DNA from: Egbenema bharatensis
GTDB lineage: Bacteria > Cyanobacteriota > Cyanobacteriia > Elainellales > Elainellaceae
NCBI RefSeq assembly: GCF_048077055.1
Contig: NZ_CP182236.1
Location: 2,108,001 to 2,172,000, forward strand
Reading direction: 5' to 3'
DNA: 64,000 nt
This document shows positions 36,292 to 43,813 of the stretch, piece after piece (the stretch's first letter is position 1; every line of letters begins with the position of its first letter). The notes beneath the pieces were generated by a model. It had not been told where the DNA came from and searched no databases. It worked only from the letters and a program-made list of their open reading frames with translations. A program made the translations under genes and the position numbers.

Positions 36292-37662
36292 ATGCGCCAA
36301 AATGTTTTGCGAGATTTACTTCAACCCTTTTCCCTGGAAGCGGCAAAAAAGCAGGCGAATCAAATTGCGCCAGCCGAATTAGTGCAACTGCTAATGGGGA
36401 TTGAACCTCAGAAGCGAATTCTGGCTTTCCGGTTGCTGGAGAAGAACAAAGCGATCGCCGTTTTTGAATATCTTCGTTCTGAAGAACAGGCGGATCTAAT
36501 CCGGGCCATGGAAAGCCCAGAGGTGATTCAACTGGTTGAAGCCCTTGATCCAGACGATCGGGTGCGGTTGTTTGAAGAGTTGCCCGCGAAAGTCACGAAA
36601 CGACTGATCGCCACCCTCAGCCCAGAGGCAAGAGAGTCTGTGAACGTGCTGTTGGGCTACCCGGAGCGTACAGCCGGACGGATCATGAGCCTGCGCTATT
36701 TGGCCGTTCGAGATTCAACCACGGTGGCGGCAACCCTTGCCAGTGTGCGGGAATCGGATCTGCGTGATAACGAACTGGTCATGGTGTTTGTGGTGAACCG
36801 CGATCGGTTTTACCAGGGTTTTGTTCGGACTGTGCGGTTGATTAAAGCCGATCCTGATCTGCCCATAGCAGCTTTGCTGGAAGGAACTGGCACTGCGGTA
36901 CTGGCCAGCGATCGAGACTTGTATGCCGTGCGATTGCTAAAGGATAATGACCTGCCTGCGGTTCCCGTTGTCGATAGTGAAGGGCGACTGGTTGGCGATA
37001 TCACCTTTGATGATGTGATTGATCTGGTGGAAGAGGAAGCCACCGATGCAGCCCTGGCTCAGGCGGGGGTGGGAAATCTCCTCAGCCGGGACAAGGTTTG
37101 GAGTGAGCGACTGGTGCGCGGTTCGTCCTGGTATGCAATTCGCCTGCGGATTTTGTTCTTACTCGTCACTCTGATTGGCGGAATGCTGGTGGGGGGAGTA
37201 ATTGAGCGATTTGAAGAAGTCCTGGAGGCGGTCGTTGCAGCCGCAATCTTCATCCCACTGGTGATGGATATGGGCGGTAATGTGGGCACTCAATCAACAA
37301 CGATTTTTGCCCGTGGTCTTGCCTGGAATCACATTAACGTCAATCGGTTTTTGCCCTATTTATTCCGCGAAATCCGGATTGGAGTTGTGATGGGACTGAT
37401 TTTGGGACTAGCGGCTGGCATTATTTCCTACGTCTGGCAAGGTGCGCCCAATGGCATCCCCCAACTGGGAATAGCTGTCGGAATTGCCTTGTTCTGTGTG
37501 GTAACGCTGGGTGCAATGCTAGGAGCAATTTTGCCCTGGATCATGCTGAAGTTTGGGTTTGATCATGCCCCCGGAGCAGATCCTTTTATCACCACCATTA
37601 AGGATTTCACGGGATTGTGGATTTACTTCACGCTGGTCGGCATGTTGATTGGGATTGAGTAA
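36292..37662 (+). CDS. mgtE: Magnesium transporter MgtE
   Basis: 456 residues from ATG 36292 (MRQNVLRDLLQPFSLEAAKK), supported by GGAGGTG at 36281-36287; an upstream start at 36226 lacks one. The N domain (about 1-130) has MgtE superhelical repeats (LVQLLMGIEPQKRILAFRLL; AGRIMSLRYLAV), two CBS domains follow (DRDLYAVRLLKDNDLPAVPV, VDSEGRLVGDITFDDVIDLV), and five membrane helices form the pore with the signature DMGGNVGTQSTTIFARGLAW. The cytosolic domains close the channel when Mg2+ is high. It heads a magnesium locus with the two genes after it. Confidence 0.95.
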   Translation: MRQNVLRDLLQPFSLEAAKKQANQIAPAELVQLLMGIEPQKRILAFRLLEKNKAIAVFEYLRSEEQADLIRAMESPEVIQLVEALDPDDRVRLFEELPAKVTKRLIATLSPEARESVNVLLGYPERTAGRIMSLRYLAVRDSTTVAATLASVRESDLRDNELVMVFVVNRDRFYQGFVRTVRLIKADPDLPIAALLEGTGTAVLASDRDLYAVRLLKDNDLPAVPVVDSEGRLVGDITFDDVIDLVEEEATDAALAQAGVGNLLSRDKVWSERLVRGSSWYAIRLRILFLLVTLIGGMLVGGVIERFEEVLEAVVAAAIFIPLVMDMGGNVGTQSTTIFARGLAWNHINVNRFLPYLFREIRIGVVMGLILGLAAGIISYVWQGAPNGIPQLGIAVGIALFCVVTLGAMLGAILPWIMLKFGFDHAPGADPFITTIKDFTGLWIYFTLVGMLIGIE

Positions 37663-37712
37663 ATGGCGATCGCCCGACGGTGTAAACCAGATAACACGGT
37701 AGGAGGTGGATC

Positions 37713-37985
37713 ATGACCTACACTAAAGCTTTGAATCAAACAATGTTTCCCTATGCCCGGTATCGTGGCAAGTTCACGCCAGAAAACCTGGTTTTCAATG
37801 CAAATCTGCAAGAGTTTGCCCATCGGGTTAGCACGATCAGTGCATTGCAGACGGGCGGTAAGCTGGGTGCGATCGAGGCCTTTCAGCAAATTGAAGCCCT
37901 CTGGCAACAGTTGGAAGCCTCTCAGGAAGAACTGGGGATTGACGATGGGGAGGAACCACAGATAGCGGTAATCACTCAGGACTGA
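37713..37985 (+). CDS. DUF7219-like small cyanobacterial protein
   Basis: A 90-residue protein with AGGAGG at 37701-37706 upstream of ATG 37713. The core MFPYARYRGKFTPENLVFNA, NLQEFAHRVSTISALQTGGK and EAFQQIEALWQQLE is well conserved in cyanobacteria (tentatively DUF7219) and its function is unknown. It sits 50 bp after mgtE and 17 bp before mgtC, so all three are probably one transcript. A role in Mg2+ homeostasis is suggested only by this context. Confidence 0.75.
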   Translation: MTYTKALNQTMFPYARYRGKFTPENLVFNANLQEFAHRVSTISALQTGGKLGAIEAFQQIEALWQQLEASQEELGIDDGEEPQIAVITQD

Positions 37986-38002
37986 GGAAACGGGGGTAAA
38001 GG

Positions 38003-38704
38003 ATGGAGTGGACAGATTTTGCAGTGCGGCTGGCGGCGGCCTTCTTGCTGGGATCAGCGATCGGGCTGGAACGGCAGTGGCGACAACGCATGGCGGGATT
38101 GCGGACGAATACGCTGGTGGCAACGGGAGCAGCTTTGTTTGTCATGCTCTCTGTCCTGACCCCCGATGAAGCCAGTCCGACGCGGATTGCAGCGCAGGTG
38201 GTGTCTGGAATTGGTTTTCTGGCAGGAGGCGTGATTTTACGAGAAGGGTTAAGCGTCCGGGGACTGAATACAGCGGCGACAATCTGGTGTGCAGCGGCGA
38301 TCGGGGCGTTGGCAGGAGCCGGATTTCTCAGTCAGGCCTTCATTGGTTCGATCGCAGTTTTAATCTCCAATGTAGTCCTGCGGCCGTTAGGCTATCGGAT
38401 TAATCAGGAACCGCTCCAAGGAACCGAACTGGAATTGTGCTATCAATGTTCTTTGATCTGCCACAGCAAAGATGAAGCCCATGTGCGGGCCTTATTATTA
38501 CAGTCGTTGGGAACCAGCCAGATGAAGCTCCGTTCCTTGAATAGTGAAGACCTGGATGAATTTGGGAATAAGGTCGAAGTCGAGGCAGAGATGGTGACTC
38601 AAAGCCGTGACGATCATCTCCTGGAGGAAATTATTAGTCGGCTTATTTTGGAACCCAGCGTGACAGCGGCCAGTTGGCGAATTATTGAGCAGGAGTTCGG
38701 CTAA
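38003..38704 (+). CDS. mgtC: MgtC/SapB family protein
   Basis: A 233-residue protein. The N-terminal membrane domain has four to five helices and the family motif FLLGSAIGLERQWRQRMAGL with GLRTNTLVATGAALFVMLS and GIGFLAGGVILREGLSVRGL, NTAATIWCAAAIGALAGAG. The C-terminal 75 residues form a soluble ACT-like domain. MgtC proteins promote growth in low Mg2+ or phosphate and in pathogens restrain the F-ATPase; they are not themselves Mg2+ pumps. Adjacent to mgtE on the same strand. Confidence 0.9.
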   Translation: MEWTDFAVRLAAAFLLGSAIGLERQWRQRMAGLRTNTLVATGAALFVMLSVLTPDEASPTRIAAQVVSGIGFLAGGVILREGLSVRGLNTAATIWCAAAIGALAGAGFLSQAFIGSIAVLISNVVLRPLGYRINQEPLQGTELELCYQCSLICHSKDEAHVRALLLQSLGTSQMKLRSLNSEDLDEFGNKVEVEAEMVTQSRDDHLLEEIISRLILEPSVTAASWRIIEQEFG

Positions 38705-39075
38705 TATCCCAATCATCAGTCCGGTAAAACGATCGCCCAGGTTATTCCCATTATTCTAAACATGAGGAACGCTTCACCTGTTTAATTCACCACAGCGTTT
38801 CTACACTTCGCATTCTGCCCAAAATTAGTAGGACAGTTTGATAGGTGGTCTACACAACCCGGAACAGCATGATGCGGCTGCGTAGGAAATGATAGCTTCC
38901 GCTAAATCTGCATTAGAAGCTCCATCAGGCAAGCGTTGACCGTTTTTTAGATCTGCACCGTTTTTTAGATTTGTATGGTTCGTACCAAAGACTCACCCCC
39001 TGAGTCTGACTTTGCGATCGCATAAACGGCAACCCCGCATCACGCAAATACCCTTTATGTGTAAATCACGCCCCC
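38705..39075. other. Intergenic region upstream of the lectin-RTX gene
   Basis: 371 bp with a direct repeat ACCGTTTTTTAGAT (38939-38952 and 38957-38970) and a perfect inverted repeat AGACTCA-CCCCC-TGAGTCT (38989-39007), about 70 bp before the gene start. The inverted repeat could be an operator. No T-run follows it, so it is unlikely to be a terminator. Confidence 0.5.
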
Positions 39076-41100
39076 ATGAATACTATTGAAATTCTAAATC
39101 CTGTTTCCAGCACGAATGGTTCCGTAACTTCTACCTCCACTGGAACCGCTGTTCTGAATGAATCTTTGACGCAATCTGATATCAACCATTCATCCTGGTT
39201 ATTCGGCACCCTGGGAACATCCGATCGCCCCTTCTTGACCGCCAGACCGACCGATACCGTTTCGTTGGGCGGATTCCCTGGTGCACCGGATCTGCGTTTA
39301 GATGCGGATGGTGAAGGCGTACTGCGTTTAACCAATGCCAAAACCAATCAATCCAGCTTTGTATTGTTTGATCAACCCCTGAGAACTAACCGGGATTTAA
39401 CTGTTTCCTTTGACTTCTTCGCCTACGGTGGTACAGGTGCAGATGGGATTAGTCTCCTCTTACTCGATGGGTCTAACCCTGCCCCAACTCTGCCTGGAGC
39501 CTTCGGTGGAGCTTTGGGATACACCCAGCGGGATGAACCCAACTTACCTTCGATCGCCGGAATGTCTGGAGCCTACGCCGGAATTGGGTTTGATGCCTTT
39601 GGCAACTTTTCTAATCCCACCGAGGGTCGGATTGACGGAACAGGGTTTACTCCGAATGCTGTAGTGGTGCGCGGCAGTGAAGCGAATCAGTATAAATATT
39701 TAACGGGAAATACCGTTCCCTTTAGTATTGATAATCCTGGGCAAGATGCAACCCGTGAAGAGTCTCTCCGCCGAGCTACTGTTCATCTCACAACAGAAGG
39801 TCTACTCTCTGTCACCCTACAAGCTGACCTGAACCAGGATGGTGATTTTGACGACCCCAATGAAACTATTAAACCGATCGATGCCTTTGATTTAACTGCA
39901 ACTAACGGCATTTTACCCTCGACTTTAAGAATTGGATTTGCAGGCTCAACGGGCAGTCAAACGAACATCCATGAGATTCGGAATGTTCAGATCGCCGGAG
40001 ATTTTCTGAAAGATTCTGATCCTAACGGTGGAGGTAACGGTGGCAATGGAGATGATGGTGGAAATAATAGCGGAAATAATGGCGGAAATAACGGTGGCGG
40101 TAACGGAGGCAATAATAGCGGAAATAATGGCGGCAATAATGGTGGCGGTAACGGCAATGGTAATAATAGCGGCAACAATAATAACAATGACAATACGGGT
40201 GGTAAAGACAACATAAATGGCGAACCTAACGGTGGCGGCAATAATAGCGAAAACTCAACTCAAGATGAGACGACCACCAATCAGGACTGTACTGACTGCG
40301 GCTGCAAACCTGGACGTACGATCGAAGGTAATCGGCGGAACAACACCCTGAACGGTGGAGAGGGTAACGACTTTATTCTGGGACGAGGTGGAGACGATCG
40401 GCTGTCTGGTGGTGACTGCAACGATACCCTTGTGGGTGGATTAGGTCATGATACGCTGCGGGGTGGTCGAGGTAATGATGTCCTATACGGCAACCGGGGC
40501 AATGATGTCCTGATGGGCGGAGTGGGGAATGACACCCTAATCGGTGGACGGGGTGACGATACCCTGAAGGGTGGCACCAATCACGATGTCCTACGCGGCA
40601 ACCAGGGTAACGATAAGCTCTATGGCCAGAGGGGAAATGATACTCTGGAGGGCGGCTTGGGCCATGACACCTTACGCGGCGGCATGGGACACGATCTGCT
40701 GATGGGTGGGCGCGGCAATGATGTCCTGTTTGGCGGTAGTGGTAACGACACGCTGCTGGGCGGTAAAGGCCATGATGTGTTAACCGGTGGCAAAGGCAAT
40801 GATGTGCTGACGGGCGGTGAAGGACGCGATCGGTTTGTGTTCCAGACCGCCGAAGATGGACGCAACCGCATTACTGACTTTGATCCTTCCGAAGATCTGC
40901 TTGACCTGCGGCCAATCTTTGTGAATCCCGAATACAGCAATCCAGATGCCTTCAGTCGCTATATTCGCCTGATTCAACGGGGAGCCAATACCGTTCTCCG
41001 AGTGGATGCTAATGGGGATGCTCCTGGCGGATTTACGGCCCTGGCGATTCTAGAAAATTTGCAAGCCTCAACCTTAAATACCACTAATGTTCTGGTTTGA
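39076..41100 (+). CDS. L-type lectin-like domain fused to RTX calcium-binding repeats
   Basis: A 674-residue protein. Residues about 20-315 form a legume-lectin-like beta sandwich (FVLFDQPLRTNRDLTVSFDF, GADGISLLLLDG, YAGIGFDAFGNF). Residues about 318-400 are a Gly/Asn-rich linker (GGNNGGGNGGNNSGNNGG) encoded by short DNA repeats. An isolated cysteine cluster (DCTDCGCKPG) precedes about 17 RTX nonapeptides of type GGxGxDxLxGG (about 420-590). The end (RDRFVFQTAEDGRNRITDFD, then PSEDLLDL) is a type I secretion target region. It is likely exported by a TolC/HlyBD-type system, binds Ca2+ outside the cell and may bind sugars. No transporter is encoded nearby. Confidence 0.88.
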   Translation: MNTIEILNPVSSTNGSVTSTSTGTAVLNESLTQSDINHSSWLFGTLGTSDRPFLTARPTDTVSLGGFPGAPDLRLDADGEGVLRLTNAKTNQSSFVLFDQPLRTNRDLTVSFDFFAYGGTGADGISLLLLDGSNPAPTLPGAFGGALGYTQRDEPNLPSIAGMSGAYAGIGFDAFGNFSNPTEGRIDGTGFTPNAVVVRGSEANQYKYLTGNTVPFSIDNPGQDATREESLRRATVHLTTEGLLSVTLQADLNQDGDFDDPNETIKPIDAFDLTATNGILPSTLRIGFAGSTGSQTNIHEIRNVQIAGDFLKDSDPNGGGNGGNGDDGGNNSGNNGGNNGGGNGGNNSGNNGGNNGGGNGNGNNSGNNNNNDNTGGKDNINGEPNGGGNNSENSTQDETTTNQDCTDCGCKPGRTIEGNRRNNTLNGGEGNDFILGRGGDDRLSGGDCNDTLVGGLGHDTLRGGRGNDVLYGNRGNDVLMGGVGNDTLIGGRGDDTLKGGTNHDVLRGNQGNDKLYGQRGNDTLEGGLGHDTLRGGMGHDLLMGGRGNDVLFGGSGNDTLLGGKGHDVLTGGKGNDVLTGGEGRDRFVFQTAEDGRNRITDFDPSEDLLDLRPIFVNPEYSNPDAFSRYIRLIQRGANTVLRVDANGDAPGGFTALAILENLQASTLNTTNVLV

Positions 41101-41124
41101 TGGCAAGGTGACGTAAACTTGCCA
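41101..41124 (+). terminator. Hairpin directly after the RTX gene
   Basis: TGGCAAG (41101-41107) pairs with CTTGCCA (41118-41124), ten-base loop, starting at the base after the stop codon. It lacks an adjacent T-run, so termination is uncertain; it may protect the mRNA end. A second palindrome (GGGACGTGGCA / TGCCATGTCCC) follows at 41164-41186. Confidence 0.45.
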
Positions 41125-41288
41125 GGACTGACACATTTTCTAACTGAATACACCATTCTGGTAGGGACGTGGCAGTGCCATGTCCCTCAATTTTTCCCCG
41201 CCTGGGAGGAACCAGGGGTGGGTAATTCCCCTGAAGGTGCCAGGCGCGTTGCCAAATTACCCCATAGGAAATTCAGACGGATGGAGCT

Positions 41289-41726
41289 TTATGCGCCAAT
41301 TTCAGCCAGGATATCGCTGGCATGGGTTTCCGTATTGATGGTCGTATAAACCTTGGCAATTTTGCCGCTGCCATCAATCACATAAGTCACCCGCTTGGCA
41401 TAACCGCCGCCGTCCACGTCGTAAGCTTTTGTGAGTGAACCGTCCGTATCCGCTAGAAGAGGAAAATTAAGGCTAAATTTGTCAGTAAAGGCCTTGTGAG
41501 AGGCTTCATTATCCATGCTTACCCCAAACACAACAACATCCTTGCCCTGATAGTCTGCGTAGGCATCGCGGAAACTGCAAGCTTCCTTAGTACATCCGGG
41601 GGTGTCATCCTTGGGATAAAAGTACATCACAACGGTTTTACCAGCATAGTCTGCCAGGGAAACGGTATTACCGTTGGTATCTTTAACCGTGAAATTGGGG
41701 GCAGTATCACCAACAGATAGAGGCAT
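41289..41726 (-). CDS. bcp: Peroxiredoxin, PrxQ/Bcp type
   Basis: A 145-residue thiol peroxidase. The motif KDDTPGCTKEACSFRD gives peroxidatic Cys45 and resolving Cys50, the four-residue spacing that marks PrxQ (atypical two-Cys). It reduces H2O2 and organic hydroperoxides with thioredoxin as donor. YFYPKDDTPGCT and GVSMDNEASHKAFTDKFSLN are conserved. No signal peptide. Monocistronic by context. Confidence 0.94.
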   Translation of the reverse strand: MPLSVGDTAPNFTVKDTNGNTVSLADYAGKTVVMYFYPKDDTPGCTKEACSFRDAYADYQGKDVVVFGVSMDNEASHKAFTDKFSLNFPLLADTDGSLTKAYDVDGGGYAKRVTYVIDGSGKIAKVYTTINTETHASDILAEIGA

Positions 41727-41878
41727 AGGTCAATTTCCTTCCAATTTTTATCGTTATTACCATTCGGTTACAGATTGTAACGCCGATCGACCATAGGAGG
41801 AAATATCCCAGCCGACTTGTTTCTGGTGAGGAGACTGACTCATTTTCAGGCAGGGGAATCCCAGAGCACTGGAGAATC

Positions 41879-42271
41879 CTAATTTTCTTGCTCAGATTCT
41901 TCCGACTCAGAAAAACGAGAAAATAGTCCAGCTTTAATCGTAAAGTCGATTCTGGACAAATTAGCGATCGGAGTTGAATTCACGGAGCCGCCTAAGGTTG
42001 ATGAGGTGTGCAGCGAAGTTGGGGCATGGTGACAGAGTAGGGTGAGAATGCAGGAGCAGATTGCCAGCAGGCAAAAGTCAAGATTTCTCCCCGAACGAAG
42101 CCACTGAATCAGATACAACTGCGTAGCAGCCCCAGAAGGATGGGCAGGCGGTTGTGGTACCAGTTCAGCCGCTCGTGGCTCAAAGGCGGACGGAATAGCC
42201 GAGAATCGTGGTTCTGGCTGAATCGGGCTACCATACCCTGACTGTGTTGGTTTCGTACGTTGCTTCACCAT
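41879..42271 (-). CDS. Hypothetical protein with one hydrophobic segment
   Basis: About 130 residues from ATG 42271 (MVKQRTKPTQSGYGSPIQPE). The N-terminal 60 residues are proline-rich and probably disordered; a hydrophobic stretch (FCLLAICSCILTLLCH) may be a membrane span; the tail is acidic (FSESEESEQEN). I do not recognise a family. The N-terminal motif YGSPIQPEPRFSA and codon use look like a real cyanobacterial gene rather than a random frame, but support is modest. Confidence 0.45.
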   Translation of the reverse strand: MVKQRTKPTQSGYGSPIQPEPRFSAIPSAFEPRAAELVPQPPAHPSGAATQLYLIQWLRSGRNLDFCLLAICSCILTLLCHHAPTSLHTSSTLGGSVNSTPIANLSRIDFTIKAGLFSRFSESEESEQEN

Positions 42272-42436
42272 TGAAAGCCTCAATTCCAATTACCAAATCC
42301 CTATAATAACGTTGACCTGCAAAAGGCTACCCAGGTTCTCAAAATGTATTTCAGGGCAATTTGTTTCAGAGTTTGTTTTAGAGCTTGTTTCAGAGAACGA
42401 TTGCAGAACCCGCCAAGAATTTCCTGGTTTCAACCT

Positions 42437-42802
42437 CTACCGCCTTAACAACTGTTTCACCGTCTTCATCATCTCCACCGGATGAAATGGCTTTGTGATG
42501 TAAGCATCGGCTCCCTGCTTCATGCCCCAGTAGCGATCGAACTCTTCGCTTTTAGTAGAGCAAATCAGGATCGGTACATTTTGAGTCGCAGGTTCATTTT
42601 TAATCCAGCGACACAGTTCATAGCCATTCATCTGCGGCATCACGAGGTCAGTAATTACCAGATCGGGAACTTTTGCCTGAATTTTTTCTTTGGCTTCTAC
42701 GCCATTCGTGGCCTCGACAACCTTCAGCCCACTATTTTGTAGCAGTTCCGTGAGCATCTGCCGCAGGGTTTGGCTATCATCCACAATCAGAACCGTACTC
42801 AT
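42437..42802 (-). CDS. Single-domain response regulator (CheY/PilH-like)
   Basis: A 121-residue receiver domain alone. Acidic pocket VDDSQ (D8, D9), phospho-acceptor Asp in VITDLVMPQMNGYEL (about D52), Ser/Thr in ICSTKS, and Lys in ITKPFHP. It resembles the CheY-like regulators of cyanobacterial Pil-type chemosensory systems. It is an orphan here, about 8 kb from the chemosensory operon, and its kinase is unknown. Confidence 0.9.
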   Translation of the reverse strand: MSTVLIVDDSQTLRQMLTELLQNSGLKVVEATNGVEAKEKIQAKVPDLVITDLVMPQMNGYELCRWIKNEPATQNVPILICSTKSEEFDRYWGMKQGADAYITKPFHPVEMMKTVKQLLRR

Positions 42803-43197
42803 ATCTCCCTTTTGCCCCTCAATTCAGGTAAACAGCACACACCGCGAAACAGTTGAAAGTAGCTCATTGCGATCGATGAAGTTGAGCTGGGACACCGGGC
42901 GATCGACCCATCGTTGACTCACTCCTTTAGGATTATTCCCACAACTACAGCCCTAATCCTCACACTTTCTGGCAGAGTTACCAAATTTTGATTCGTGGGG
43001 CAGATCCGGATTTTGGTCAGATAAAGACTCATTGTGAAGCGGTGGAATTTTGATTGAAGTGATCCTCAATACCTTCTCCCTGGCTGCAACTCAGCCTAAA
43101 TTGCCGGGCTGTTTCTACCGATCGACAGAGAGACGTAACAATTTATTGCGTTAAGTTAACAATTACTGCGATAACTTGAATTTAGGGAGCAGCAATT
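42803..43197. other. Divergent region between the CheY-like and Hli genes
   Basis: 395 bp containing the promoters of both genes. The notable part is the pair of near-direct repeats at 43136-43177 just upstream of the hli start. A ribosome-binding GGGAG lies at 43183-43187. No other gene is seen. Confidence 0.5.
43136..43177 (+). promoter_or_regulatory. Tandem TAACAATT-type repeats upstream of the hli gene
   Basis: TAACAATTTATTGCGTTAAG (from 43136) and TAACAATTACTGCGATAACT (from 43157) are about 75 percent identical and adjacent. Known hli promoters carry HLR1, two short TTACA-type repeats bound by RpaB. These repeats are similar in spirit but do not fit the HLR1 consensus well, so this is a tentative regulatory call. 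Confidence 0.35.
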
Positions 43198-43398
43198 ATG
43201 CAGACTAATCCTGGTAACGGTAACTATTCTCAGCAGTCTGAGCGCAAGTATGGCGAGTTTGCCACCAAGTTTCAGTTCGGTTCTAACCCCAGCGCTGAAA
43301 TCTGGAATGGTCGCCTGGCGATGATCGGTTTTCTGGGTGCCCTGATCGTTGAATTGACGACTGGACAGGGATTCTTCCACTGGTTGGGCTTGTTCTAA
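43198..43398 (+). CDS. High-light-inducible protein (Hli / CAB-like)
   Basis: A 66-residue single-helix protein. The chlorophyll-binding signature is AEIWNGRLAMIGFLGALIVE (the ExxNGRxAMIGF motif), inside the only membrane span, with GQGFFHWLGLF at the C-terminus. Hli proteins sit in thylakoids, bind chlorophyll and carotenoid, protect photosystem II assembly intermediates and are induced by strong light. Length and motif are canonical. Confidence 0.95.
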   Translation: MQTNPGNGNYSQQSERKYGEFATKFQFGSNPSAEIWNGRLAMIGFLGALIVELTTGQGFFHWLGLF

Positions 43399-43423
43399 GA
43401 CATACAAGTTGAACAACCTAAAA

Positions 43424-43456
43424 CTCTTGTGGGGTGGGCATTTTGCCTGCCCAGTC
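43424..43456 (+). repeat. Dispersed GC-rich hairpin repeat, single copy
   Basis: CTCTTGTGGGGTGGGCATTT followed by TGCCTGCCCAGTC, 26 bp after the hli stop codon. It could act as the 3' structure of the hli mRNA. Confidence 0.8.
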
Positions 43457-43647
43457 ACTCAGGTAAAGGGATTAGCAGGGTGTTTAACTTGGCTGGCTAA
43501 CCAATCTTCTGAAATAATACCAATTTGATTAGCAGAAATTGCATATCCCGGTAAGGGCGCATTGCTGTGCGCCCCTACAGGCAACCCATCTGCCGCGCAA
43601 ACGATTTGAATCGGTATAACTTTTCAAAGACCTCACTGAACAACGGA

Positions 43648-43682
43648 AGACGGAACCTCGATCGGGGTGTCCGTCTTTTTTT
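43648..43682 (+). terminator. Strong intrinsic terminator, plus strand
   Basis: AGACGGA (43648-43654) pairs with TCCGTCT (43670-43676); inside, ACCTCGATCGGGGT gives more pairs (CCTCGATCGGGG, i.e. CC/GG closing a CGATCG-containing loop). Seven T residues follow. It lies 250 bp past hli, so it may end the hli transcript or an unannotated small RNA. Confidence 0.8.
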
Positions 43683-43813
43683 GTATGGCAACAGATGAGT
43701 TGGTTAGGACAATCTCAGGTTACTGAAACCTGAAACGGATGGATTTGGAGCAGAAAATTGTCCCAATTGTCCTGTGTACTGCTATACAAGTTCTTATTCA
43801 ATTCATGCTGGTC

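Larger units (their letters stand above)
43399..43813. other. Intergenic region after hli
   Basis: 415 bp between hli and the convergent aldehyde dehydrogenase. It holds the hairpin repeat at 43424, a palindrome GGGCGCA-TTGC-TGTGCGCCC (43555-43575), and the strong terminator at 43648-43682. No open frame of note. Confidence 0.6.

Noticed and set aside
39987..40241. Pro/Leu-rich antisense frame within the RTX gene
   Set aside because: It is the reverse translation of the Gly/Asn repeat linker and has no start context or homology.
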